64,000 nt of DNA from Protula sp. h YS-2021 (GCA_949752745.1 OX457031.1:43712269-43776268), one strand, 5' to 3'. Positions 46,441 through 59,195 are shown, counted from the first letter of the stretch. The notes: generated by a model from the sequence alone, not told the origin. Program-made: numbers and translations.

Positions 46441-47800
46441 AGACCAGCTCGACGAAGTCGGTTGGTCTAAAAACGTCCTCACCAGTTTCAAATTTTCTGA
46501 AATCAGGTTGTCTCGGGCGCATGCGCGTTGTTTGTTTACTAGTGTCCAGGCGACGCTGTCACACCACACAAATATGAACGAACTAAGACATGTAACTTAA
46601 ATTGATTTCAATCTCATAAAAGTTTATATCCAAGATAGTGTAAATCAGAAGGTTCAGAGACTCTAAAAAGTAAACAAAATTGTAGCTTGTTCCACAGCAT
46701 CGGTATCTTGAAATTAATTTGAAGCATCTCACACGTAAATAAGCGCTGTATCTTCCTTATTTAGAATAATTTCAAGAAGAAATATCAAACCGGCAGATCT
46801 GCTGCTTTGTTTCAACAACTATTCCGCGTAAAAGAAATAATTTGCTTTTGAAAACTAGACCCCATGGCTATTTCAATGTTTTTAAATTCCATGTTAGAAT
46901 TTATTTTTGAAAAAAAAAAACAGAAATAAAAATCCTGTCACTCATCCTCCTTTCCTTGTCTTTGAATTCTTTACCCAAATATGTTTACTCAGTTATTGAT
47001 GTTCAAAGTACTTCTGGATGCAAACCTCAAATTCTCTTATTATACAACTCAGTTAACCATAATAGAAGCATATACACAGAAAATGTGTTCTCTATGCAGT
47101 GACTTTTGTATTTGTTATTGCTTTATTATAGCAACAAAATAAACATGTTTACCCGTAACTAACACAATGATGGCGTTTTCCATTGCTTTCATACCAAGCT
47201 ACGTTTGTCCCTGATGTGTCAACCAGGCATGATACAGCTCCGTTAGCTATTCCAGGTTTTTTATGAATAAAGAGGCGTGGTTGTGTAAAAGCAAAAGGGG
47301 GGGGGGCATTCTGGTTTTCCTTTGCAGGAATTGATTGCAGTTTTGGTTACTCTTCGTTCGCTTTTCGCGCGACGTTATCTTAAAAAGTAATAAAATAACT
47401 GTAGAATAGGAGACTTATGCAAGTGTAACCTCCTGGGGAAAGGGACAACTTGTATGTAACCCCTCGCCCAACCCCTAACCCCTTATAAAATTGAGCATCT
47501 TTAGCTCAGTCCCAGTGATGGACCTGTTTCCGGGTCATTACTGTAGTTTGGCTTCAGTCAGGCAATCCTCTTTCAATTCTCCGGATCTGTATCCCGGCCC
47601 GTAGTTTCACTACGCTTTTTGATTGGTTTATTGAGAGTGTGTGTGTGCTCTTGCTGAACGAGTCAAATCAATTATTAAGCATTAAGCTTTTACACTTCTA
47701 TTCCGGGAATATTTGACGGATTTTCTCTTAATGAATAATGTATCACGATGCCTCGGGATGCGAATTCAATGTATTAAGGATGATGACTTAGAAGATAAGA
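46441..47800. other. Host intergenic DNA
   Basis: No supported gene. GGGCGCATGCGCG at 46507 is a palindromic NRF-1-like site that may mark a promoter of an unseen exon; nothing else supports a gene here. Confidence 0.45.
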
Positions 47801-48026
<226 letters not shown>

Positions 48027-48092
48027 AGAGAGGGGGAAGAGAGAGAGTTAGAGAGAGAAAAAGAGACAAGGGAGAGGGAGAGAGAGAGAAAC

Positions 48093-50277
48093 AGAAGAAG
48101 ACGAAAAGACGACGAACATCAACAACACTTTAAGAAAAAGAAGTTTTTTTTGCATTGAGCATGGAGTTTTGGTACCACTTGCGATTACATTAACCACGAC
48201 AAAGACTTGAAGTGGCACACACTGAAAGAATAACTATATCATTCTGTTAGATGCTAAAGAGCAGGATGGAATCAATGCCTTCTGAGCAGAGTTAGGAAAA
48301 GCCTTCTACTTTTCCTGTCCAATCCTTCACCTGATCTGTGCGTCAGAAAACCAGTATCTTAAAGCTTGAATTTCTTTGCTCTGTTTTGTTTTGACGTCAG
48401 GAGAAAACTATGAGCAGTTACGGATGGGATTCTTGAAGTTTGCCTTGTGACATTTCAAGAAATTTGTTCTCATAGGTTTTTTATATCTCTCAACATTCTA
48501 GTGTAAATGTTTGAGACAAAAATGTAAACAAAGTATGTCCTAAATATAGCTCGTCAGGTATTTGCCTCTGTTTTATCTGTCACCATTACATCGATGAATC
48601 ATGTGGTCACAGGGTACACTCTGTGACAGGGGAGGGAGCGTTGACAGAGTGCTTCACTTCACAGCTATATTGTCATAATAAACTGATGTGGCAATGCTTT
48701 TGTACGTTATTGCGCTGCAAAGTAATGAGGAAACAACACGAAAAAGTACCAGATACGCAAATGGTCAACGGAATAAACTCATAACAACTTGCCTCGTAAA
48801 TGCGCATTCAGATTCGCAATTTCACAATTTCAAATATCTTTATTATTTATTATTTATTATTATTTTTGTTCTTACGGCATATCCGAAAATCATCTTTGCT
48901 ATCTAAAATTAGATTTCAATTTCTCACATTTCACTTGAATTTCTGAGCCTCGACCGAGGTCAAAATCGTACACAGTCGCTTCCGGTTTATTGCACAGTTA
49001 TGTTTCTAAATGATGTTATCACTGATTAATGGGAAATATAATAAAAGACTAACATATCGCAAAAATGCCAACGAGTTGAGCCAATGGCGGTGAGACATCT
49101 TGTTCTGAGTGAGGATCAGTCACCAGATGGCGTCTTTGGTGATTACATAATGCGCTATTGGCATGAACTGTGACTTTGCCCAGTTATATACAGGAGAACG
49201 TCCTGCTAATGGAACCGCTTCACAAACAGAAGAGTCTCGTTCCAGGTGCCTTCCATTACGAAGAGCCTCACAAATGAAGCCGTACCACTTCACCGGACCA
49301 CCACCGGAAATCGAACCACTTCAGCCATATGCATATTCGTTGCATAGTGACCTTTCAACGTCAACATTATTTCCTCGCTAGATAATTCTATGAACAGATT
49401 TTCAGGTAAATAATTTAGAATCCCTTGAAATAAAACGTTGCATAAAACAGCGTTATGTAAACGTTGTTGAGACAACCCAATCACAATAATCAATGTTAAT
49501 ACATATTCAAGTGCCTGTCGAGTATTTACATTGTATCTAAAGTAGGGTTGTCTCCAGTTTTTACCACTGTTTCTACAAAGTTGCTGCAAAGCCATTGAAT
49601 ATTTCAACTGCAACTTAACGAAAGATCGGAAATTGTTTTGACGATATCGCGAGAGTCGACCCTTCGTGCATAAAATCCAGCAAATTACCCACTACGCCTG
49701 GAAAGGCTTTATAAGGGTATCGTTTTCGCTTATCACTCTAAAAACTCATTCCAATGGAACCAATAGACTTTAGGTGTGGATGACTTATGCACTTGAGTCA
49801 TTTTACGTATCACACATTTTGATAAGCCCTAGTCTTTCAAGAAGCTCGGGACAGGGGCGAGGCCCTCAGATCTCGTAGATGGTCGGCGGGTGCGAGTGTT
49901 TCCACTGGAGTTGGTAACACAACCGCTGGTTGCACGGGATCTGCAGGCACTTCTCTATCTTGTACCGTGGCAACATTGTTAATCACGGCGCCTCCGGTTG
50001 CTACAGGATAATCAAGATGATTCTGTTCTCTTTGAAGAGAGCCGCGGTGAGAAACTCCTTTGAAATTGTTTTTGGAGAAAGGCATAGACTTCATGATCCG
50101 CCCACTGGCATTGAGTGCGTGTATCCCCAAGGCCTGTGTGTCGGAGGCATTGGGGAAAGGTAGCCTGGGAGTTAATGTGTGACGAAGTTCGCAAATACAT
50201 CGATGTAGGGGGGCCAAGCCACTACCTACATGAAGGAAGATTGATATGGGAACCGATTCGTTTGTACGACTACTACT
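48093..50277. other. Host intergenic DNA
   Basis: No supported gene. A minus-strand open frame at 49837-50217 has no recognisable domain and could be a fragment of a decayed element. Confidence 0.45.
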
Positions 50278-50456
50278 GGAGTGGTATTCTGCTCTGTCCT
50301 TGTTTTTAAGGATGTCCTTATTATTAAAAATAAGGATAAAAAAGCTATACTGCTTAACAAAGTCTTTTAAAAATAAGGATAAAAATTAAGGATGAAGCAT
50401 CTAATCTCAAGAATAAAGACGTCCTTAAATATCAGGACAGAGCAGAATACCACTCC
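50278..50456. mobile_element. Small foldback/MITE-like element (179 bp)
   Basis: Begins GGAGTGGTATTCTGCTCTGT and ends with its exact complement (23-bp perfect inverted ends), with further imperfect pairing (TTTAAGGATGTCC against GACGTCCTTAAA) inward. AT-rich centre with AAATAAGGATAAAA direct repeats. No target duplication evident. Confidence 0.75.
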
Positions 50457-53149
50457 TGAAGGCCTTTCTGCCAACACAATATGGCCTACCGAAAGCCAAA
50501 TACCCAATGTTTTCGCCACACAAAGTATCTCCCTGGCCAGTTGCGTTAGTTCTGCTGACCGGTTGCCTCCTTGCTTGCGATATATGCCACCGCTGTGGAG
50601 TTTTCTAGAAAATGTTCACTAACCTGTTCTCTAGAACAGGCAACAGCTGGTTGAGCACTATCCATACTACCTTCAACTCCAACCATTTTTTGTGTTTTGA
50701 TGTTAGCCCAGGAGACAAACCACCTTTCCACAAGTTCCCCTTGAGGATGCGTCTGTCTTAATCGACAGAGATGATGGTGGAGATATGAAATGGCAACCCT
50801 CGGTGAACTGTTCTCTGACTATCCACCATTGAAAGTCCTCACTCGCTTGTTGGAAGATGACTGTTTAACGGAACTATCTGTTCTGTGGCTAACAGGGACC
50901 CCATTTAGACGAGTTTTATTGAATGGATAGGGGACATGGATTGCATAATTCGGACAATTTTTCCCACTCTTTCCTCCGTGTGGTGGGTTCTGGTTAACTC
51001 CTGGCTAACAAATTCATGTCCTGACACAGAGCTTTATGTCCTGGCACAGAGCTTTATGTCCTGACACAGAGCTTTATTCTCGAGGTAAAACCAGCTTTGC
51101 AAAAGAAATGCGCCCAACTTTAACTGCATCATTAGCGTGAGCTGTTTAGCCATTATCGTAGCAGGTTTCTCTTCAGTGATTAACACATACTATAAGATCT
51201 TTAGAATCAACGGGTCTGTGACATTCTTCTGATTTAGGGAGCCTTTCACAACTTTCCGTGTGGAACTGATGTTGTGTGCATGGTGAACTAAGTCCTTCAG
51301 AATTTTCTCGCCCTTCACCAGGGAGGTGTTTGAGCCCGGTCTCACTCTGCCCATCCAGAAAGTTTTTTACGCTGCCGCTCTGCTGGCTCGAATGAGATCA
51401 GATTTCCGCTATTCTCTGTCCTGACGTGATTGGCAGCTGCTTAGATGGGTGGAGCCTCGCCATAACTGTGGCTTTATTCACATCCACCTAGTGAAAATGC
51501 CGATATCTGGCTGCGACAGCACTGATTGCCCCTACGCTTGTTGCCAAGGCCAGAAACATCTCCTGCTCCTGAGCCTCACAGAGGGAAGTAAGCCATTGGA
51601 TGTCCTTCCCTATCAGTAAAATGATTTCCTGTATATACATCCGCAAGCCACACAATCTCTTTCACAATGGCTCTGTACAGAACGCCTTACCGTAACGCCG
51701 GGGTGGAATCTGTCACTGACGGAGTAGGCATTCTGTCCTAGGGAGGGAGATTGGGGTGTGGGGTGCGGATGGGGTGTCTCTCTGCCGGTGCCGGGTCTGT
51801 CCAGTACTGCTGACTCTTCTTGTATGATTTCCAACAGGTGGATGGAATATTCCAGGCTTGCTACCTATACCCCTGTGATTCTTCTCGAAGTCCAAGTCCG
51901 ACTATTCTTTGGTTGAGGACGCGTGAGACTGCTCTTCATCCTTTTGAATGTCCCACTATCAATAAAAAGTCTTTTCTTTATTCTTGGGGACGGTAAGCAG
52001 CGAAAGGTGGCCTGTGATTTCGTTTCAGTGTCCTTGTCGTGCAGTCCGGATATTTGCCCCTACAGGGCGAGATCCAGAGGGACGTTTTCACTGCCTGATC
52101 AATAATTCAGCTGGCGATGGATGGGGTTGGCGTGCAGCATACCAACTGTTGAGACAGAAGAATATCCAGCTTGCCTTCACTCAGCATTACAAGTGCTGGA
52201 ATGTCCGGATTTAGGCTCAACACTGTCACTTTCTCCCCGGGGGTTGGGCTGCTTTTGGCAGGGAAGGGGGAATGAAATAATGACTGTAAGAATTGCATTG
52301 CTTCTCTTAATGCAGTTTCCTCATCTGTGTCTTATTTAGCTGTTTAGCTTCGCTTGACCCTAACTTTCTTTTTATCTGTTGTGTTGGAAATCTGAGGAAG
52401 GCTCTGAGAGGGGGCGGGGATAGCAGACATTTACTCAGACAAAGCCTTCTTATGCTTCTTCTCCTCCATCAGGTCGCTGCTTCGCTGATTAGACTTGATC
52501 GCCTTCCGCCAGGAGATTTATTCAATTTACTCAATTTCGAAGAACTGAGTTTTCCAAAAGTGGTTCCTGACCCTTGAACCAATGTGTCCTAATTTATTGT
52601 CAATATTCGAGAGGGTTTTTAAGGAATTAAAGATAAAGCCAGGTGTGGAAAACGTTTTCAATGGTCATTTATGTTGCAATGCACATTTATGTTGTTATGT
52701 TCTGAAAACGACCACAGAAAAACATATTTTTAGGAACGGTGGGAGGGGGTTGTGGAAAGTCCAAACAGTATCACTGATTATTTTGGATGCATAAATTGAA
52801 TAAATAATATATTTATAGTCAGGCACCTCAGTGCCACCAAGGGACCTCAGCGCCACCAAGCACCTCAGTGCCACCAGGGACCTCAGCGCCACCATGCACA
52901 AGGTGATATTGATACTCCTCGCTGACAGCAGCCCTGTTTCCCTTCCACTTACTGCTAGAGCTGTTCATACTGGAGACAAGTGTTATATTCTTCGCACTAC
53001 ACTATCCGACATTTGTCACATAGAATTGTGTTTGGACGCAAAAGACTGATGTCCGTCACTCTGCCTTGTGTACAGAGCCTTCTTCTTCGACCATGCTTGT
53101 AACAAGAAAGAGCAAGTTATCAGTGAAACTGATGAATGTCCCCCGTCAT

Positions 53150-53150
<1 letters not shown>
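50457..53150. other. Probable decayed transposon-like sequence
   Basis: Less AT-rich than the rest, without an open frame over ~100 codons or a recognised domain. Small tandem repeats: CTTTATGTCCTG/CACAGAG (51018-51075) and CCTCAGYGCCACCA (52825-52895). It may be remains of a retroelement; I cannot name it. Confidence 0.35.
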
Positions 53151-53535
<385 letters not shown>

Positions 53536-55190
53536 CCAGACGGACGGACGGACAGATTCGAATACTATAGTCCCCCGCTCCACGCTTCGCGGCGGCAGGG
53601 GACTAACAACAGACACACACACACCACCTCCTGTAATTGAGATCCCTCTCTCCTATCTACGCGTATGCCTACGGGAGGGCAAGAAGCATTGAGGATACTT
53701 GTGTGGATTTAGTTAGAACTACCTACTCAATACTAAACAAGCCCACCAGAGAAGGAATGAGCAGCGGTAACCTAAGAATCTAGCTAGAATTGTATAATGC
53801 ACAACATATGCTGCTAAGTCATTCTAGCAGCCCTGGCAAGTCAACGGTGCTGAGGTTAAATGGAGCTGTAGTGAGAGGCAATACAGAACTTAACAATGCC
53901 ACAGCCTGTTCCTGTGCCATAGATCACCATGACATAAACACCCTGTGTAAATGTAAATCCGTTGCGGACGAGTGGAGAAATAAAAAACAGACATTGCTTA
54001 CTAGTTGATCAACAACAAACATTCCAGTGCTAAGTACTCCTAGAAATTGAAACACTCAACTACCCAACACAAAATGGCAGAAGCAAAAAAACAAACAAAC
54101 AAACAAAACAAACAAAGATTAATTCTTAGAAATATTGAAATGAGAAAATAGGCACCTTATTTATCCTGGAAAAGACAAGAAAACTGTACGATTTTTTCTT
54201 TGCAAAACACATACACACATACACATCTGTATCCAATACACGCATAAAATGGAATGGAGACCAAATAACATTTACATGTCTTTTCGGTGGTGGGTGACCG
54301 AAATTCCCCCATGCCTAAACCTCCCCTACCTCCCCGGATTTTCCAGCATACATACGGTGCATACTGGAAAACCTGGCGTGACAGAAAATTCCCCTAATTT
54401 TACACACCGTATTTTTTGCATTTTGAAAAGATAAAAAAGACACTTGAAACACATAAACATTTATATTTCTCAGTTCAAAGTACAGGTTCAATTTTAACAC
54501 AAAAGCTATTTTGGAAAGAATGCTACATTGTTTGCTTTGTTTCTGAATAAACACTTGCATGGGCTTTAATATATCTCATGCCTTTCACTAACATTTCAAA
54601 CCAGTCTACTTCAGAGGCAAATGAAAAATGCGCTAAAACACTGGACTTGTTCTACTCCAACAGTTTTTCTATGCCAATTCTTTACGCATGGCATGGTCTG
54701 GAAGGCCCTTGTTTATATCTGTGTAATGGGAATGGCTGAATGAATGACTTTCTGAAATATTCCTTCGAGTGATATCCTGTTTATACTGTGCTGCACATGG
54801 ATCTCTATTGTGACAAATTGAAGCTGCAAAGGCAATCGCAAAAAAGGCCACAGTCATCAAATGCCAACTGAAGTGTTACATTTGGCCATTCAACGAGGAT
54901 GCATCTCTGTCTTTCTTCGCCTATATAAAAACAAAGAAAAGAAAGTAATTTGATGAAATTATTAAAAATGATAAAAGCTTTTGCGACAGTGAGTTTCGAT
55001 AAATGCTTATTGCTTATGTATATTTCGTTAAATTTAAGCACCATTTTCTGTATTTTTTACAACATTGTAAGACAAACCCCACCAGCAGTAAAAAATCTTA
55101 AATATATGAACTATATTTTCCTGAGGTGGTAATTTGCTGATAAATAATTGTTGATGCTTACTTAGGTCACTTGGTAACAGGCTTGGACTA
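53536..55190. other. Host intergenic DNA
   Basis: No supported gene. CAAACAAACAAA runs at 54090-54115. Confidence 0.5.
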
Positions 55191-55192
55191 AG

Positions 55193-55423
55193 TCATTTCG
55201 AAACAGTAACCCAATGGTTATCGTTAATGGACATTATTTGCACAAATGTGGTCGATGGATCTGGAGTCCCAATATTGGAACCCCACGTTCCTGCTTCCAG
55301 CACAGTGGTTGACTGGAAAACGGGTGTAAAACTGGGTGCTATAAGATACTGTGATGAATCGATGTGTTCTTCTGTTGACCAGAAACCTGAAATTGAATAT
55401 GTCACATTTAATGAATACAGCAC
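55193..55423 (-). pseudogene. Possible fragment of a Ulp1-like protease frame
   Basis: A 76-residue open segment ends STTFVQIMSINDNHWVTVSK; the VQI...NHWVTVS pattern resembles the region around the catalytic His of Ulp1-like proteases from invertebrate transposons. No downstream Asp/Cys motifs follow. An overlapping plus-strand frame (55227-55469) shows nothing recognisable. Weak call. Confidence 0.3.
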
Positions 55424-55758
55424 TTTGCAAAATATTTGGCTTTATTTGAAGAAACCTAATGATTCCTAATTTATTTTCCTCAAAAACTTATTCTAGTACT
55501 TCAACAGATTTACAAACCTTATGTTATTATTTCGCTAAAACTGGGGGAACGATAGGGCTGACGAATAAGCTGGGGCTGCTTTGGTAAATTCCTATTTCTG
55601 CTTGCCCAGTCACGGTGCATTCGGAAAGATCGTCATCCATTTCACCGAATAAAACATATAGAACGTACACTTATTTACTTTATTTATTATTTTTCAAATA
55701 ATTTCATATCATTTACAATAGGAAATATTTTTATGTGTGCTTATTATTCATTTTTCTG

Positions 55759-57776
55759 TTACTTATTCTTATCTTTTTCTTTTTTCTTTGGAAATTTGTT
55801 TGAATTGGATCTGCCTAAAATGGTCAAAAGGATAAGAAAATTTACCTGTTTGAATAATCTCTCGACGTTCGTCGTTTTTTCTGCCTTTGGAGACGCTGTG
55901 TTCAGTGACAATGGTGGTCCAGGGGTCAGCGACAAATGTGGTTCAGTGGTCGACAGTGATGTTCCAGTGGTTGCTGTTGATTGTTTTGTGGTTGCTCTTC
56001 CGCTAAGTGTTGGGTTGGCGATCAGTGGTTTCAGTTGGTGATGTTGAACCGGTCTTTTCAATTCGGTATTTCTATTTAGGTTGTAAGCTTTGATGGTATT
56101 GCTGGAGTTGCCAACCGCCACGACTTCTTTTCGTCCTACCGATTCTGAGGTCAGCGTGTCCCCACACCGTGTGTTTTCGCATATTTTTTTACAGCATCTC
56201 CCATTTTAAAGGCAAACACTTTTGCACCTTTTTCTGCCTTTATTTGAACTGAAGTTTTTGCTTTTCTTGCGAGTTTTTTTTATATTTGTCTTAACCTGAA
56301 AGAAAAAGAGCCAACATTATTCCACTGCCAGTTTTCTTAATTTTACTATTTTTTCTAACTTATTTTTTCTTTACAAAATTATTTTATATTGCTTAATGGT
56401 TTTGTAAACCGGCGGCTTTATTTAATTATCAGATTTAATTTTATTAGATTATTTGAAACAACCTGCTGGTGTATTTCTATCCTTTCTGCAACCCGATCTG
56501 ACACGTGCTGATGAAGGTACTCGTTGCTTACTTCCATCGGTCCTTTCTGTATTTCTGGATCATCTTCTGTGGCGTCCATTATTAAAAGGATAAAATATAT
56601 TTATCACTAAAAATATTTTTATTATTAAAATATTAATCTTAGTCTTGTTTTTATTTAAATGTTTTTAACTAGTTTTAATGCTTAATTGAGATTTACCTCG
56701 ACACTTTACTGCCATAGAGAACATAATAAGGTCTGTACTTCGTGCCTCTTCGAACGTTATGATGCAGGTAGTATTGCACGATATCCAACAGTTCGTACCA
56801 GTTGTCCTGGTTATCATTTACCATCTTCCGTAACTGGTCTTTGACAACCTTATTGGCATTCTGACTGTGCGTTTGACTGTAATAAGCACAAATTAGATAG
56901 TTGTTAACTATCTAACAACCGCGAAAAAGCACATTCAAATGTATCTTTATAGTTCTGTAATCTGAATAATAAGTTAGCATTCAGTCTGGTTAGATATCAA
57001 TTTGTTTTATAGTAGATACGGAATCCTCTTGCCTGGGGATGGTATGCGCCGGTTACCACGTGCCTGATGCCATATCGTGTGAGCAAGCTACGGTTAATCT
57101 GCAGCACAGTTAAAATTTATACTCATTGAACCTAACACAAACAGTTGTGTGTAAAATCTAAAAACATACACGCTTGCTTTTTCACGTTTCTTATTTATTT
57201 GTATATTTATTTCTTTATTTTTGCCTTGTAATTTACTGGAATACAAATGAAGATTAATTTGTCACCTGATTTATGAATTCTCTCCCTGGTTGCTAATGCA
57301 TGTCGCAGGATGAACTTTTCCAACTGCTTTGCAACGTCTGCACCAGACTTGTTTTTCAGAGGATAAAGTTCCACCCATTTAGAAAGCAGACACGTCACCG
57401 ACATGATGTATTGGTGTCCGACAGGGGTTAGTTTTCCTATGAGATCTATGCCCACCTGTGTAAAAAGTTATATTCCGCCAAAATTGTGTTAATTTTTCAA
57501 GTAATCTTGGCAAAGGCAAAACGAGAAACTTATTAGAATATTATAAATCAATTAGAAGATTAGTAGCAGTTCAGACACGATGACCTATATAATACAATTT
57601 TATTGTTTGGCAAACAATTATTTTTACCATAAATTTTACACAGCACAAATTGTGAGAGAAGTAACAGCTTTATACACTGCTCACCTATTGCCATGGCTTA
57701 TTGGTCACAATTGGTTTGAGCTCTGGCGCTTGGGTCTTTATTTTTTCCTGCTTTTGACAGTGTTCACAAGCCTTTA
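55759..57776 (-). pseudogene. Gypsy-type integrase-derived multi-exon gene, decayed and cut by element 3
   Basis: Exon-like segments on the minus strand in order: 57776-57685 with zinc-domain end (KACEHCQKQEKIK...NKPWQ); 57455-57266 with the rve core start (VGIDLIG, LLSKWVELYPLKNKSG); ~57103-57025 with GIRHVVTGAYHPQ; 56876-56697 (VKDQLRKMVND, NVRRGTKYRPYYVLYG); 56581-56473 (EVSNEYLHQHVSDRVAERIE); ~56290-56140 (AFKMGDAVKKYAK); and a Ser/Thr-rich tail to 55759. Splice-like GT/AG sites flank several segments. An in-frame TAG at 57687-57685 and a TGA near 56151 suggest decay. Zinc-domain coding runs up to base 57776, where element 3 begins. Confidence 0.6.
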
Positions 57777-57808
57777 AGTAGGGGATAAGTGGGGGTTTGA
57801 AAACAGGA

Positions 57809-58160
57809 AGTGACGTCATAATGACGTCACGTGGTGTTTTCAAAGCCCCATGGGGTTTCTAAAACAGTGACGTCATATTGACGTCATATTAACGTCATAT
57901 TGACGTCATATGGTTACCATATGGTTATCATATGGTTACCATATGGTTACCATATGGTTATCATATGGACGTCATAATGACGTCACGTGGTGTTTTGATA
58001 GCCCCATGGGGTTTTTAAAACAGTGACGTCATTTTGACGTGATCTAGACGTGTTATGGAGGTGATATGGAGGTGATATAGAGGTGATATGGAGGTGATAT
58101 GAACGTCATATGAACGTCATATGAACGTCATATGAACGTCATATGAACGTCATAATGACG
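57809..58160. repeat. TGACGTCA (CRE/ATF-like) repeat zone
   Basis: At least six TGACGTCA motifs, two extended to TGACGTCACGTGG, plus many AACGTCATATG copies. A ~75-bp block containing TGACGTCACGTGGTGTTTT and GCCCCATGGGG occurs at 57809-57888 and again at 57966-58040. Between and after are ATATGGTTACC and GGAGGTGATATG microrepeats. TGACGTCA is the classic CREB/ATF site in animals. Confidence 0.9.
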
Positions 58161-58175
58161 TAATATGGAGAGTGG

Positions 58176-58313
58176 GCGGCCATTCAAACGGGCGGCCATT
58201 CAAACAACCATTCAAACGGGTGACCATTTTTTTAAGCATTTCTCACACTCTCATGCATACACATACATACTAACACCATGACACGATTAGCGCTTATTTC
58301 AGTATCAGTGGTA
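58176..58313. other. Motifs between CRE repeats and the RING gene 3' end
   Basis: GGCGGCCATTCAAAC triplicate (58176-58222), then TTTAAGCATTTCTCAC and CTCTCATGCATAC (58231-58260), which nearly match a duplicated motif in the element 1 inverted repeats (TTTAAAGCATTTCCCATTC, then TCATGCATAC). Confidence 0.6.
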
Positions 58314-58329
58314 GGCTCTTAAAAGAGCC
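58314..58329 (-). terminator. Histone-type 3' stem-loop after the RING gene
   Basis: On the minus strand GGCTCTTTTAAGAGCC: 6-bp stem, 4-base loop TTTA, the same layout as metazoan replication-dependent histone mRNA 3' ends. It starts 41 bases after the stop codon, is preceded by ACTAACATCTCCT and followed by a TGAAATAAG purine-rich stretch. No AATAAA precedes it. Confidence 0.75.
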
Positions 58330-58369
58330 AGGAGATGTTAGTTTTTCTCCTGCTGCTGCCGGTCCCGGT

Positions 58370-58921
58370 TTAAAAGAATGTCACAATGTCCTGCACTGGC
58401 CTACTGCAATGTGTGAGCTGTTGCCCGTTGAACAAAAAGTGGTCCCCTCGCATGCCGCAGGTAAAGCACCTCACAGAGTAGCGGTCATTTAGCGCCAGCA
58501 GTTGAGTCCAGTGCGCCGCGCAGACCAGGCACATTTGATGGTTGCACTCAGACAGCACCCGGTCTGGGGAGATCATACACCCACATCCTGGGCAAATATC
58601 CAAGTCTTGCTGGAGGAAGAATCTCCCCCAGGCCGGGTACTCTTCTTCTTCCAACCGCGAAGGTATTGACTCCCCTAGCATCATCGTTCTAAAGAACGCT
58701 TCATCATAGTGACCAGCCTCTATATCTCTGAGCCTCTTTCCAATCGTGACTTGACGGTTGTACAGGACGGGCACGCACATGATGGATCCATGAACCGGGT
58801 CCGGCAGCAGCTGGAAGAAGTAGACTCTTTCTGGCGGTGCCTGTGGCTGTGTGACAGGCAGGTGAAGTTCTCTAACTTCAGCAATGGTGCGAGCATCATG
58901 TAACCCGAAGAAGCACTCCAT
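58370..58921 (-). CDS. RING-finger protein (183 aa)
   Basis: Probable E3 ubiquitin ligase carried by the element. ATG 58921 (MECFFGLHDARTIAEVRELH), 43 bases after a TATA box. The N-terminal ~110 residues are not recognised (contains LHLPVTQPQAPPERVYFFQL). The RING is at ~125-165: CPGCGCM, CNHQMCLVCAAHW, CFTCG, a C-x2-C, C-x-H-x2-C-x2-C, C-x2-C arrangement. Transcribed towards the terminus, divergent from the gene at 59196. DNA viruses often carry RING proteins to redirect host ubiquitination; the target is unknown here. Confidence 0.82.
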   Translation of the reverse strand: MECFFGLHDARTIAEVRELHLPVTQPQAPPERVYFFQLLPDPVHGSIMCVPVLYNRQVTIGKRLRDIEAGHYDEAFFRTMMLGESIPSRLEEEEYPAWGRFFLQQDLDICPGCGCMISPDRVLSECNHQMCLVCAAHWTQLLALNDRYSVRCFTCGMRGDHFLFNGQQLTHCSRPVQDIVTFF

Positions 58922-58963
58922 GTTGACGGAAGCGAGTGTGAGCCCAAACTGAAATGAGCATGG

Positions 58964-58971
58964 GTTATATA
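58964..58971 (-). promoter_or_regulatory. TATA box of the RING gene
   Basis: Minus-strand TATATAAC, 43 bp before ATG 58921. Confidence 0.65.
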
Positions 58972-58979
58972 CCACCTGA

Positions 58980-59120
58980 AGTCAGGATCGGACCCCCCCC
59001 CGTGCAGTCGACCTAAAGTCAGGACCCCCCCCCCCCCAGCTAGCCGACCTAAACTCAGGACCCCCCCCCCGGGAGAGCACAAAGTACTTGCATTAAGTAA
59101 GGCCCCCCCCCCCCCCATCA
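58980..59120. repeat. C-tract repeats between the divergent promoters
   Basis: Three to four units of the type CGACCTAAAGTCAGGA followed by 8-14 C residues, then a longer C-run. Likely the shared control region of the RING and Cys-rich genes; the G-rich strand could form quadruplexes. Confidence 0.8.
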
Positions 59121-59149
59121 GCATATAATGCGAGGATGTTCGCTAGTAG

Positions 59150-59157
59150 TATATAAA
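59150..59157 (+). promoter_or_regulatory. TATA box of the Cys-rich gene
   Basis: TATATAAA, 39 bp before ATG 59196, mirroring the RING promoter. Confidence 0.65.
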
Positions 59158-59195
59158 GGTGGGTTACAGCTGCATTATCCAACACAAGCAGCAAG

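Noticed and set aside
46507..46519. Host promoter at the NRF-1-like GCGCATGCGC site
   Set aside because: No convincing exon on either side; a single motif is not enough to call a gene.
49837..50217. Minus-strand 126-codon ORF
   Set aside because: No domain or paralogue recognised in the window and overlapped by other chance frames; mentioned only within the intergenic entry.
55733..56041. Plus-strand 102-codon ORF
   Set aside because: Opposite strand of the Ser/Thr-rich tail of the decayed integrase gene; no recognisable domain and a TTC/TTT-driven hydrophobic start.
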